This document shows, piece by piece, positions 1-7,143 of a stretch of 7,955 nucleotides of DNA. The DNA is from an uncultured Flavobacteriales bacterium (GTDB lineage Bacteria > Bacteroidota > Bacteroidia > Flavobacteriales > BACL11). How positions within the stretch are numbered: position 1 is the first letter of the stretch; every line of letters begins with the position of its first letter. Under the pieces are notes generated by a model. It was not told the origin of the DNA, did no database searches, and worked only from the letters and a program-made list of their open reading frames with translations. Location of the stretch: assembly GCA_913047525.1 (NCBI GenBank), contig CAJWUS010000060.1, positions 1 through 7,955 of the forward strand, given 5' to 3'. A program made the position numbers and the translations under genes.

Positions 1-433
1 ACTCTACTACACCATATCTTTCCGGATCGTTTACATGATATCCAAAAATAATACCTCCATCAACATTTTTACACTCTCCTAATGTCTTAATTTTCATTTG
101 AAAAATGTTATCTCCTAATACCAGGCAGACTTTATCATTCCCTATAAATTCTTCTCCAATCACAAATGCTTGAGCCAAACCGTTCGGAACTTCTTGGACT
201 TTATATTCAAATCTACAACCCAATCTGCTTCCGTCCCCTAGCAATTTCTTAAAAAGTGGTAAATCGTGAGGAGTTGAAATAATCAAAATCTCATTTATCC
301 CAGAATACATTAATGTAGATAAGGGATAATAAATCATTGGCTTATCATAAATAGGCATCATTTGTTTGCTTATTCCCAAAGTAAGTGGGTGCAATCTTGT
401 CCCTGATCCACCTGCTAAAATTATTCCTTTCAT
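1..433 (-). CDS. rmlA: Glucose-1-phosphate thymidylyltransferase, N-terminal part (cut by left window edge)
   Basis: Joins dTTP and glucose-1-phosphate into dTDP-glucose, the first cytosolic step towards dTDP-rhamnose and related sugars for surface polysaccharides. The 144 visible residues are about half of the usual ~290. The start [18 protein letters not shown] carries the nucleotide-binding loop (residues 8-13, Arg13). [18 protein letters not shown] follows at 22-39, a hallmark of RmlA rather than GalU or GlmU, with Lys23. Then come the [10 protein letters not shown] stretch (79-90), LGDNIF with the expected metal-binding Asp108, and [12 protein letters not shown] at the edge. After LGDNIF the usual YGH motif is replaced by QMK and the segment looks about two residues shorter than in E. 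coli RmlA, a modest divergence. The ATG overlaps the TGA of the upstream exporter gene (ATGA), which suggests translational coupling. The family call is secure; the dTDP-sugar pathway it feeds cannot be seen here. Confidence 0.93.
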   Translation of the reverse strand, partial: MKGIILAGGSGTRLHPLTLGISKQMMPIYDKPMIYYPLSTLMYSGINEILIISTPHDLPLFKKLLGDGSRLGCRFEYKVQEVPNGLAQAFVIGEEFIGNDKVCLVLGDNIFQMKIKTLGECKNVDGGIIFGYHVNDPERYGVVE

Positions 434-2820
434 ATCATTTTTCTTTTTACTTTAATTTGTGTTAATTCTACATCCTCCTCCTCATCAAAGATATCGAGTA
501 ATGGTTCCTTAAATGCCTCAGTTGTAATCACCCTTTCTAATGTCAATAAAAGGGCAGGTAATAACAACAAATTGGCCAACATTGCAATAAGTAGCGTAAT
601 GGAAACCAATAGCCCCAAAGCAACCGTTCCTCCAAATTCTGAGGCAATAAAGATAAAGAAACCACAGAAAAGAACAACTGATGTGTAAATCATACTTACT
701 CCAGTCTCTTTTAGGGCCGCAATAACCGACCTTTTTATATTCCATTTTCTTGCGATTAGTTCCTGTCGGTATTTAGCCAAAAAGTGTATTGTATCGTCCA
801 CCGAAATGCCAAAAGCAATACTAAAAACTAGAATAGTTGAGGGCTTAATTGCAATGTTAAAATAGCCCATTATGGCTGCTGTTAGTAACAAAGGAATCAA
901 ATTTGGGATAAGTGAAACTACCACCATTCGGAAGGAATTAAACATCCAGGCCATAAAAATTGCAATAAGAATAATCACCAAAAACAGAGAGGTAAAAAGG
1001 TTTCGAACCAAGTATTTTGTACCATTTACGAACACAATGCTTGCTCCAGTAATGGTTACATTATACTTTTCTGAATCAAATATTTTATCCATTTTTGGTT
1101 GCAAAACATCCATTATACTATCCAATTTTGGCGTGCTTATATCTGACATCCTCATGCTTATTCGTGCTATTTGGTTTAAGGAATCTGTAAAAATATTTTT
1201 GCTTAACACATTATCGTTTTGCAAATTGTTCGCATAGGAAAATATCCAGTTCTTTTCTTGTGAATTAGGTAGTGTGTAGAAACTGGTATCCCCATTGTAA
1301 AAAGTCTGTTTCGCATATTTAGTAAAATCAACAATGGAAATAGCTCGTGAAAATTCAGGAAAACTATCCAAAACCAATTGTAATTGTTCTATCTTTTTTA
1401 TTACCGATATTTTCATTAAGCCATTTTTCTTTTTTGTATCCACCAAAACTTCACAGTGCATTACTCCTGAAAAATTTTGTTCAAAAAACTTTATGTCCTT
1501 ATACAAAACCCCATCTTTGGGTAAGTCATCCGTAAGTTTTCCAGTAGTTTTCACTTTAAATACTCCGAAAATCCCCAAAATAACTACTGCTAATGTTACA
1601 ATATAAATCTGTGTCCTTTTATACTGCACTAATTTTACAAGAGTTGCCACAGAGGCATTTATCCATTTTTTATCTAAATGCTGAGTGTGTTTTCTTTTTG
1701 GAGGAGGAAAATAACTAAGAGCAATAGGGATAATAATAAGTGAAAAAAGAAAAATGAGCATAATATTCATAGAAGCAATTACCCCAAATTCTTTAAGTGT
1801 TTGGCTTTTGGTGAATATAAAAGCAGCAAAACCAGAAGCAGTTGAAAGGTTAGTAAGTAGTGTGATATTCCCCACCTTATTTATTATTCTCGATATTGCT
1901 TTTATCTTGTTTCTGTGTCCTTTAAATTCGTTATGAAATTTGTTGAGTAAAAAAATACAATTCGGAATGCCAATAACAACTATTACTGGCGGAACCAATG
2001 CCATTAAAATTGAAATTTCATATCCTAAAAGGGACATAGTTCCAAATGACCAGATTACGCCAATTACTACCACAAACATAGATACTAAAGTCGCCCTAAT
2101 CGAACGGAAAAACAGAAATAAAATAAAGGAAGTAATAAGCAAGGTAAGAATAATAAAAAGTGTTATTTCTTTGCGTACCTGTATAGAATCAACTGTTCTA
2201 ATATATGGTAATCCGGAATAATGTAGATCTAAATTTTGCCTCTTAGCATACTCTTCTCCTTTGAGATGTATTAGCCGAATCAATTCTTCCCGTTCGTTTA
2301 TTTTTAAAATTTCAGGATTGATACTTACAACTAAAAAAGTGGCTTTCGATTTTTCATTATAGAATAAATCTTTATAAAATGGCTGATTTAATAAATTGGT
2401 AACCGATTTATCAAATTCCTCTTGAAAAGTTAAATTGGAATTATGCCAGTTAATCATCTTAAAACTTTTGCTAATTGTGTCCTTTACAAGCAAAGATAAA
2501 TTCTCAATGGAATTTGTCTTTTCAACTCCACTAATTTCGCTTATTTCATTACTTAAGTTTTGCCAAGCACTATATTGTTCAATATTAAATAAGTCAGGGT
2601 TTATGACACCAATAACCATGGCATTCTTATTGTCACCAAAATTATTTCTGAAGTTTTTATAATCATGAAAAACAGTAGATGTTTTTGGCAAAATCTTTGC
2701 CATTTGATAGGATAGCTTTATGCTATTTGCCTGATAAAGCATCAAGGTAGTTAACAAAATAACAGAAAGTAAAATTGCAAGACGAAACCTTAATATAATT
2801 CTAGAAATTACTACCCACAT
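430..2820 (-). CDS. RND/MMPL superfamily exporter (patched/HpnN-like), 12 membrane segments
   Basis: A 796-residue inner-membrane protein with the duplicated RND layout. TM1 lies at about 12-30, followed by a ~185-residue periplasmic loop, then TM2-6 at about 219-237, 243-262, 269-293, 318-337 and 345-370. The second half repeats this: TM7 404-423, a loop to ~605, then TM8-12 at about 606-627, 632-653, 660-681, 706-727 and 733-760. The C-half TM10 has the family motif [19 protein letters not shown] (670-688), with the Asp-Asp pair and His expected in proton coupling. The matching N-half position reads [17 protein letters not shown] and lacks the acidic pair. This size and layout fit MMPL-type lipid or hydrophobic-molecule exporters rather than the ~1,030-residue AcrB drug pumps; the substrate is unknown. 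The upstream ATG is chosen because later Met codons would remove TM1. There is no clear ribosome-binding site. It is the first gene of a pair with rmlA. Confidence 0.88.
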   Translation of the reverse strand: MWVVISRIILRFRLAILLSVILLTTLMLYQANSIKLSYQMAKILPKTSTVFHDYKNFRNNFGDNKNAMVIGVINPDLFNIEQYSAWQNLSNEISEISGVEKTNSIENLSLLVKDTISKSFKMINWHNSNLTFQEEFDKSVTNLLNQPFYKDLFYNEKSKATFLVVSINPEILKINEREELIRLIHLKGEEYAKRQNLDLHYSGLPYIRTVDSIQVRKEITLFIILTLLITSFILFLFFRSIRATLVSMFVVVIGVIWSFGTMSLLGYEISILMALVPPVIVVIGIPNCIFLLNKFHNEFKGHRNKIKAISRIINKVGNITLLTNLSTASGFAAFIFTKSQTLKEFGVIASMNIMLIFLFSLIIIPIALSYFPPPKRKHTQHLDKKWINASVATLVKLVQYKRTQIYIVTLAVVILGIFGVFKVKTTGKLTDDLPKDGVLYKDIKFFEQNFSGVMHCEVLVDTKKKNGLMKISVIKKIEQLQLVLDSFPEFSRAISIVDFTKYAKQTFYNGDTSFYTLPNSQEKNWIFSYANNLQNDNVLSKNIFTDSLNQIARISMRMSDISTPKLDSIMDVLQPKMDKIFDSEKYNVTITGASIVFVNGTKYLVRNLFTSLFLVIILIAIFMAWMFNSFRMVVVSLIPNLIPLLLTAAIMGYFNIAIKPSTILVFSIAFGISVDDTIHFLAKYRQELIARKWNIKRSVIAALKETGVSMIYTSVVLFCGFFIFIASEFGGTVALGLLVSITLLIAMLANLLLLPALLLTLERVITTEAFKEPLLDIFDEEEDVELTQIKVKRKMI

Positions 2821-2850
2821 AAATATATAAAATGCTTTTTTATGATGCTT

Positions 2851-2880
2851 AAATTTTGTCCGAAAATAAGGACAAAATTT
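2851..2880. repeat. Perfect 11-bp inverted repeat with 8-base spacer upstream of the exporter gene
   Basis: AAATTTTGTCC at 2851-2861 is matched exactly by GGACAAAATTT at 2870-2880, with an A-rich spacer. The repeat ends 30 bases before the exporter's start codon. No T-run follows on either strand, so it does not look like an intrinsic terminator. It could be an operator for a dimeric regulator or a hairpin in the 5' untranslated RNA. The symmetry is seen directly; the role is inferred. Confidence 0.8.
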
Positions 2881-2904
2881 GATTATCCCTCTTCTTAACG
2901 AATT

Positions 2905-2934
2905 AATTTATACCAATCTTATGTCTTCAACAAA
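2905..2934 (-). promoter_or_regulatory. Weak candidate promoter for the exporter-rmlA pair
   Basis: Read on the minus strand, TTTG (2934-2931) is followed after 18 bases by TATAAATT (2912-2905). The first matches the Bacteroidota -33 element; the second has the leading TA of TAnnTTTG but not the TTTG. If it is real, the palindrome at 2851-2880 would be transcribed just after the start site. An alternative near-match, AAATTTTG, lies inside the palindrome itself. This is a guess from motif and position only. Confidence 0.22.
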
Positions 2935-2950
2935 ATATTTAAATAGAGAT

Positions 2951-2974
2951 AAAAAAACGGCTAAAAATGAGCCA
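2951..2974 (-). terminator. Candidate intrinsic terminator after frr
   Basis: On the minus strand, GGCT and AGCC (2973-2970 with 2962-2959) form a 4-bp stem, extendable by one U-G pair, around a 7-base loop. A G and then seven T follow directly. It lies about 25 bases after the frr stop codon, in the right place to end the pyrH-frr unit. The stem is short, so termination may be leaky. Confidence 0.5.
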
Positions 2975-2998
2975 AAAAAATTTAATGATTAGGAAACT

Positions 2999-3562
2999 CT
3001 AAATGGTTAAAATTTCTTTTTCTTTGGCAGAAAAATGATTATCTGTTGTTGTAATATACGAATCCGTTAGTTTTTGCACTTCTGCCTGAGCATCTTTTTC
3101 CAAGTCTTCTGACAACCCCTCTTTTCCTAATTGCTTCATTTCATCATTCGCTTTATGGCGAACATTTCGAATGCTTACTTTGCAATGTTCTGCTTCTGCT
3201 TTTGCTTGTTTTACCAATTCTAATCGTCTTTCCTCAGTAAGTGGGGGAATGTTTATCATTATCATTTCCCCATTATTCATAGGCGTAAAGCCAAGATTAG
3301 CTTCCATTATTGCTTTCTCAATATCTTGCAAAACAGATTTATCCCAAGGTTGAATAGAAATGGTTTGCGCATCAGGAGTGTTTACATTAGCCATCTGACT
3401 GATAGGAGCAGAAGTGCCATAATAGTCAACTTGAACACTGCCAAGCATTTGCGGATTAGCTTTTCCTGCTCTTATTTTTGTCAATACAGCTTCCAAGTGC
3501 TTAATGGATTCTTCCATTTGCTCTTTGGCAGCCTCTAAGTGAAATTTTACTTCTTCTGTCAT
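2999..3562 (-). CDS. frr: Ribosome recycling factor
   Basis: Together with EF-G this protein splits the post-termination ribosome into subunits so they can start again. At 187 residues it has the family's usual length (~185). Visible signatures are KIRAGKANP (29-37) in the first helix of the three-helix domain, YYG (47-49) and the following SAPISQMANV at the hinge to the beta domain, IQPWDK (70-75), LTEERR (108-113) and IRNVRHKAND (131-140). The last corresponds to the conserved RNVRRDAND segment that contacts 23S rRNA. The arginine after RNV is kept, but the next two positions are HK instead of the common RD/RE, a small substitution whose spread I cannot judge. It starts with ATG 25 bases after the pyrH stop, with no terminator between, so it is very likely cotranscribed with pyrH. 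A weak terminator follows its TAG stop. Confidence 0.97.
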   Translation of the reverse strand: MTEEVKFHLEAAKEQMEESIKHLEAVLTKIRAGKANPQMLGSVQVDYYGTSAPISQMANVNTPDAQTISIQPWDKSVLQDIEKAIMEANLGFTPMNNGEMIMINIPPLTEERRLELVKQAKAEAEHCKVSIRNVRHKANDEMKQLGKEGLSEDLEKDAQAEVQKLTDSYITTTDNHFSAKEKEILTI

Positions 3563-3587
3563 TGGTTAAAAGCTTTATACAAGATTA

Positions 3588-4295
3588 TTAAAAATTAACC
3601 AAAGTTCCAACTTTTTTGCCAGAACATACTTTTTTAAGGTTGCCGTTTTGGTTCATATTGAAAACTTTAATCGGTAAATTGTTTTCCCTGCAAAGGGTGA
3701 AAGCCGTCATGTCCATTACTTTCAAACCTTTTTTATACACCTCATCAAAGGAAATAGAGTCATACATTTTTGCCGTTTTATCTTTTTCAGGATCGGCCGT
3801 GTAGATACCATCCACTCTGGTCCCTTTCAAAATTACATCTGCCTCAATCTCAATAGCTCTTAAAGTGGCAGCCGTGTCGGTTGTGAAATAAGGATTTCCT
3901 GTTCCTCCTCCAAATATTACTACTCTCCCCTTTTGTAAATGGCGAATGGCTTTTCTTCTGATGTAAGGTTCAGCAACTTGTTCCATTTTAATTGCGGTAA
4001 GCAACCTTGTTTGGATGTTAATTTTTTCTAGTGCCGATTGCAAAGCCATTCCATTTATGATGGTAGCAAGCATCCCCATATAATCGCCCTGAACTCTGTC
4101 AAATCCTGCTCCTTCCGATTGAATTCCTCTATAAATATTGCCACCCCCAATTACAATAGCAACCTCAACGCCAAGAGATGTGATTGCATGTATTTCATTG
4201 GCATAATCGGTTAATTTTACCGAATCAATACCGTATTTCTTTTTCCCCATCAAAGCTTCCCCGCTTAATTTTAATAGAATCCTTTTGTATTGCAT
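3588..4295 (-). CDS. pyrH: UMP kinase (uridylate kinase, bacterial hexameric type)
   Basis: Phosphorylates UMP to UDP with ATP in the cytosol, the entry step from de novo UMP to UTP and CTP. The protein has 235 residues, normal for PyrH, and belongs to the amino-acid-kinase fold, unlike eukaryotic UMP/CMP kinases. Visible motifs are LLKLSGEAL (7-15), the glycine-rich GGGNIYRG (50-57), [15 protein letters not shown] (71-85) around the UMP site, [19 protein letters not shown] (129-147), [13 protein letters not shown] (157-169) for ATP, and MDMTA (194-198). No key motif is missing. Family members are often regulated by GTP and UTP; that cannot be read here. A strong terminator after tsf and a TAnnTTTG element just before this ATG suggest it begins a separate transcript with frr, with a leader of only about ten bases. 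Confidence 0.98.
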   Translation of the reverse strand: MQYKRILLKLSGEALMGKKKYGIDSVKLTDYANEIHAITSLGVEVAIVIGGGNIYRGIQSEGAGFDRVQGDYMGMLATIINGMALQSALEKINIQTRLLTAIKMEQVAEPYIRRKAIRHLQKGRVVIFGGGTGNPYFTTDTAATLRAIEIEADVILKGTRVDGIYTADPEKDKTAKMYDSISFDEVYKKGLKVMDMTAFTLCRENNLPIKVFNMNQNGNLKKVCSGKKVGTLVNF

Positions 4296-4312
4296 AGTCT
4301 AAAAAAGTTTTT

Positions 4313-4342
4313 CAAAGATAAATAATTCAGCTAAAGAAAAAA
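4313..4342 (-). promoter_or_regulatory. Bacteroidota-type promoter for pyrH-frr
   Basis: On the minus strand, TATCTTTG (4320-4313) matches the -7 consensus TAnnTTTG exactly. Eighteen bases upstream lies TTTT (4342-4339), three of four bases of the -33 TTTG. The start site would fall some five to eight bases before 4313, giving a leader of about ten bases before the pyrH ATG at 4295. The terminator just upstream supports an independent start here. It is inferred from consensus only. Confidence 0.55.
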
Positions 4343-4369
4343 TAATGTAGTTTAGAAATTTTGAGCCAT

Positions 4370-4398
4370 AAAAAAGCCACTCTGAAAAAAAGTGGCTT
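4370..4398 (-). terminator. Intrinsic terminator after tsf
   Basis: The arms AAGCCACT and AGTGGCTT (4398-4391 with 4381-4374 on the minus strand) form a perfect 8-bp stem around a 9-base, mostly T loop. Four further T follow, so that six T come after the GGC of the stem. It lies 22 bases past the tsf stop codon and before the pyrH promoter, a classic Rho-independent layout. Confidence 0.85.
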
Positions 4399-4420
4399 CT
4401 TAAAATTATATAAGTGTTTT

Positions 4421-5386
4421 TTAACCTAATGAAACTCTTTTAAAACTACTAACTTCAACATCACTATAAGTTTTAATGTAATCTGAAACAGATTGTTTTT
4501 CATCTTTAATGAAATCCTGATCAAGCAGACACATTTCTTGGTCTAAAGTAGTATTATCTGAAATGTATCGGTCCATTTTGCCAGGAATAATTTTATCTAA
4601 AATATGCTCTGGCTTACCTTCTGCTATTAATGCTGTTTTTACAGTTTGTTCTGCTTCTGCCATTACCTCATTTGTTAATTGCGACATAGAAATGTATTGC
4701 GGAACATTTTTAAGTTTTTTTCCTAATCTTGCTAACTCTTCATTGTCTTTTTCAATTACAGCAATTCTCGCCTGTGTTTCTGAAGAGACAAATTCTGCAT
4801 CAAAATCCTTGTAAGATAAAGTAGTTGCCCCCATAGAGGCTACTTGCATTGCCAAATCTTTGGCTAATACCTCCGATTTTTCAACTACATTAGTCAACCC
4901 AACCAAAACTGCAATTTTCACCCCATGAATATAAGAGCCAACAAAAGGAGCTTCTACTCTTTCAAAAGCGGAAATTTCTAACTTTTCTCCAATGACTCCT
5001 GTCTGTTCAATTAATTTTTCTGCAACAGTCATTCCACCAAAATCGGCTGTCATAAAAGAATCCTTGTCCTTATGATTTAGTGCTATATCGGCAAATTGAC
5101 TAGTTAATTCTTTGAAAGAATCGTTTTTAGCAACAAAGTCTGTTTCGCAAGCTAATACAATTGCAATACCTGCTGTATTATCTGCATTTATTTTTGTAAT
5201 TGCCACTCCTTCAGAAACTTCCCTATCGGCACGCTTTGCAGCTACTTTTTGTCCTTTTTTTCTCAGCACATCAATTGCCGCATCAAAATCGCCATTAGCT
5301 TCTAATAATGCATTTTTACAATCCATCATTCCTGCACCTGTTTGCCTTCTTAATGTGGCTACATCAGCCGCTTTAATCGCTCCCAT
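4421..5386 (-). CDS. tsf: Elongation factor Ts
   Basis: Guanine-nucleotide exchange factor that releases GDP from EF-Tu during elongation. The N-terminal UBA-like domain (about 6-40) carries LRRQTGAGMMDCKNAL (12-27), the EF-Ts signature. The core has ETDFVAKN (81-88), whose Asp82-Phe83 pair corresponds to the residues that wedge into EF-Tu near the Mg site. A second core subdomain follows (about 140-270), and the protein ends in FKRVSLG. At 321 residues it is longer than the 283 of E. coli; Bacteroidota EF-Ts are commonly long, so I do not read this as a fusion. The ATG lies two bases after the rpsB TAA, so ribosomes finishing S2 can re-initiate here and the two genes should be controlled together. 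A strong terminator follows. Confidence 0.98.
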   Translation of the reverse strand: MGAIKAADVATLRRQTGAGMMDCKNALLEANGDFDAAIDVLRKKGQKVAAKRADREVSEGVAITKINADNTAGIAIVLACETDFVAKNDSFKELTSQFADIALNHKDKDSFMTADFGGMTVAEKLIEQTGVIGEKLEISAFERVEAPFVGSYIHGVKIAVLVGLTNVVEKSEVLAKDLAMQVASMGATTLSYKDFDAEFVSSETQARIAVIEKDNEELARLGKKLKNVPQYISMSQLTNEVMAEAEQTVKTALIAEGKPEHILDKIIPGKMDRYISDNTTLDQEMCLLDQDFIKDEKQSVSDYIKTYSDVEVSSFKRVSLG

Positions 5387-5388
5387 TT

Positions 5389-6171
5389 TTACTTTTCTGT
5401 TTTAGTTGTTTCTTCTTTTGTTTGTTTTTCCTTTTTAGCTTTTAGTTTTTTAGCATTTTCCATGGCTTTCTGTTCAACCGCTTTATTTTTTTCTTCTAAT
5501 CCTTCTGCAACAGCATTGGTAATAATTTCCATTATACACTCAATTGATTTTGTAGCATCATCATTGGCAGGGATAGGAAATTCAACCAGGCTTGGATCTG
5601 AATTGGTATCCACCATCGCAAAAGTTGGAATATTTAGCTTTCTGGCCTCAGCAACTGCAATATACTCTTTATTAATATCTACAACAAAAATAGCAGAAGG
5701 CATACGATTCATTTTTGAAATACTGCCTAAATTCTTTTCCAATTTTTCTCTAGTTCTTGAAATTTGAAGGCGCTCTCTTTTTGATAAAGTATCAATAGTT
5801 CCGTCCTCCTTCATTTTATCAATAGTCTCCATCTTTTTTACTGCTCTTCGGATAGTAACAAAATTGGTTAGCAAACCGCCTGGCCATCTTTCAGTAATGT
5901 ACGGCATATTGATTCTTTGCACTTTTTCAGCGACAATATTTTTTGCTTGTTTTTTGGTTGCAACGAATAAAATATTTTTTCCTGATTTTGCAATCTGTTT
6001 CATTGCAGAGGCAGCCTCTTCAATTTTTGCTACTGACTTATTTAAGTCAATAATATGGATTCCATTTCTCTCCATAAAAACATAAGGGGACATTGCTGGA
6101 TTCCACTTTCTTTTTTGGTGTCCAAAATGCACACCTGCGTCTAATAGTTCTTTAAAATTCGTTCTTGTCAT
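5389..6171 (-). CDS. rpsB: 30S ribosomal protein S2 (uS2)
   Basis: A late-assembling small-subunit protein on the back of the 30S body, near the platform and the mRNA exit side. The 260 residues show the S2 signatures: LLDAGVHFGHQ (9-19), KWNP (22-25), ERWPGGLLTNF (94-104), PSAIFVVD (158-165) and IPANDDATKSI (200-210). The last ~25 residues (236-260) form a Lys/Glu/Thr-rich, probably disordered tail that accounts for the extra length over the 241 of E. coli. The ATG chosen gives MTRTNFKELLDAGVHFGHQ, with the conserved motif at the right distance from the start. Only a weak A-rich stretch, GAAAG, precedes it. The 92-base leader upstream has competing hairpins and is a candidate site for S2 autoregulation, known for rpsB-tsf in E. 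coli. It is coupled to tsf, two bases downstream. Confidence 0.98.
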   Translation of the reverse strand: MTRTNFKELLDAGVHFGHQKRKWNPAMSPYVFMERNGIHIIDLNKSVAKIEEAASAMKQIAKSGKNILFVATKKQAKNIVAEKVQRINMPYITERWPGGLLTNFVTIRRAVKKMETIDKMKEDGTIDTLSKRERLQISRTREKLEKNLGSISKMNRMPSAIFVVDINKEYIAVAEARKLNIPTFAMVDTNSDPSLVEFPIPANDDATKSIECIMEIITNAVAEGLEEKNKAVEQKAMENAKKLKAKKEKQTKEETTKTEK

Positions 6172-6180
6172 GTTTACTTT

Positions 6181-6243
6181 CTTTTAGTCAGCAACCCTTA
6201 GGTAGAAGCCTTCTGGCTTGTCCTAAAAGTTTAGATGCTAAAC
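6181..6243 (-). promoter_or_regulatory. Structured rpsB leader with mutually exclusive helices (candidate autoregulatory RNA)
   Basis: In the gap between rpsI and rpsB the minus strand can fold in several ways. GTTTAG-CAT-CTAAAC is a perfect 6-bp hairpin (6243-6229). AAGCC-AGAA-GGCTT is a 5-bp hairpin (6219-6206). CTTTTAGG (6229-6222) can pair with CCTAAGGG (6202-6195) to enclose that hairpin, with two U-G pairs. Its first seven bases can instead pair perfectly with CTAAAAG (6187-6181), ending nine bases before the rpsB ATG. The last two pairings exclude each other, as in a translational switch. No TAnnTTTG promoter was found in the gap. The pairings are seen; regulation is inferred. Confidence 0.45.
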
Positions 6244-6263
6244 ATTGATTAATAATTAAAATT

Positions 6264-6650
6264 CTATCTTTTAACCCACTGGAATTTCTTCCTTGCTTTC
6301 TTTTGTCCGGGTTTCTTTCTTTCCACAACTCTAGGATCTCTCGTAAGTAAACCTTCTGCTTTTAGTGCAGGTCTATTTTCAACATCTAGCTCACATAAAG
6401 CCCTGGCAATAGCCAACTTTATTGCATCTGCTTGACCAGTAGTTCCTCCCCCTACAACATTTACTTTTATATCAAATTTACCTTCCATATCTACTACTTG
6501 TAATGGTTGATTTACTTTATAAAGCAGTATTTCAGTTGGAAAATATTCTTTACTATCTTTTTTGTTTATGGTAATTTTACCTTTACCAGCCGACATATAT
6601 ATCCTAGCGACTGATGCTTTTCTTCTTCCTATTGTATGAATCGTATCCAT
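6264..6650 (-). CDS. rpsI: 30S ribosomal protein S9 (uS9)
   Basis: Small-subunit head protein whose C-terminal tail reaches the P-site tRNA. The 128 residues show GRRKASVARIY (8-18), VVGGGTTGQADAIKLAIARAL (65-85) and the basic tail LLTRDPRVVERKKPGQKKAR (101-120). The terminal Lys-Arg that touches the tRNA is present. The last residues are QWVKR, where S9 usually ends QFSKR; the Phe-Ser to Trp-Val change next to the tRNA-contacting end is a visible deviation. The ATG lies one base after the rplM TAA, so the two are translationally coupled, the almost universal L13-S9 pair. Transcription probably comes from the promoter before rplM, and I see no terminator between rpsI and rpsB. Confidence 0.98.
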   Translation of the reverse strand: MDTIHTIGRRKASVARIYMSAGKGKITINKKDSKEYFPTEILLYKVNQPLQVVDMEGKFDIKVNVVGGGTTGQADAIKLAIARALCELDVENRPALKAEGLLTRDPRVVERKKPGQKKARKKFQWVKR

Positions 6651-6651
6651 A

Positions 6652-7107
6652 TTATTTTAAATCGTTTAAATTTAAGCGTTGTGGTTTTTGTGCCTCTTGC
6701 CCATGCTCAGCACCTGCATATATATAACAGTTTTTTAAGATTGCTGCTCCCAATTTATTTTTAGGAAGCATCCCTTTAATGGCATGTTTTACAACTGATG
6801 TTTCATCTTTTTTCAGCATCTGAGCAGGTGAGATTCTTTTTTGCCCTCCTGGAAATCCAGTGTGAGAAAAAATTTCTCTTTTTTCCATTTTGTCTCCTGT
6901 CATTACAATTTTACCTGCATTAATTACGATTACATAATCACCACAATCAGCATGAGGGGTAAAATTTGTTTTATACTTACCTCTTAAAACTTTGGCAATT
7001 TTTGATGCCATTCTTCCAAGAATTTGTCCTTCAGCATTAACTACAAACCACTCTTTGTTTGCTGTCTCTTTATTTGCTGATAATGTTTTGTAACTTAATG
7101 TATCCAC
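6652..7107 (-). CDS. rplM: 50S ribosomal protein L13 (uL13), GTG start
   Basis: Early-assembling large-subunit protein that binds 23S rRNA. With the GTG start the protein has 151 residues and begins (M)DTLSYKTLSANK, the expected start of Bacteroidota L13. Family motifs are ILGRMASKIA (29-38), LRGKYKTNFTPH (41-52), DCGDYVIVINA (54-64), HTGFPGG (82-88), AIKGMLPKNKLG (109-120) and YAGAEH (130-135). The frame stays open upstream to a TTG at 7146 (164 residues), but that TTG lies inside the presumed -7 promoter element, so the extension would not be transcribed. There is no ATG near the conserved N-terminus. AAAGGA lies too far upstream (18 bases) to serve as a usual ribosome-binding site for the GTG. 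It is first in the cluster and one base from rpsI. Confidence 0.95.
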   Translation of the reverse strand: MDTLSYKTLSANKETANKEWFVVNAEGQILGRMASKIAKVLRGKYKTNFTPHADCGDYVIVINAGKIVMTGDKMEKREIFSHTGFPGGQKRISPAQMLKKDETSVVKHAIKGMLPKNKLGAAILKNCYIYAGAEHGQEAQKPQRLNLNDLK

Positions 7108-7143
7108 TATATATATGTTTTTTAGTCCTTTATAAAAGGGCTG

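Noticed and set aside
518..745. A 75-codon minus-strand frame inside the exporter gene
   Set aside because: It is out of frame with a continuous conserved coding sequence, and its translation looks unlike any protein family.
872..2662. Several plus-strand open frames of 60-121 codons opposite the exporter gene
   Set aside because: They are antisense to a clearly conserved 12-TM protein, show no recognisable family, and are expected as shadows in an A+T-rich gene.
2851..2880. The palindrome as an intrinsic terminator
   Set aside because: Neither strand has a T-run after the stem, and a better-placed candidate terminator lies closer to frr at 2951-2974.
3563..3587. TAATCTTG before frr as a separate promoter
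   Set aside because: It has one mismatch in the conserved TTTG, no visible -33 partner was established, and it lies in a 25-base gap where readthrough from pyrH is simpler.
6229..6243. Hairpin followed by TTTT after rpsI as a terminator
   Set aside because: The stem is six mostly A-T pairs, the T-run is only four, and the region fits better as part of the rpsB leader.
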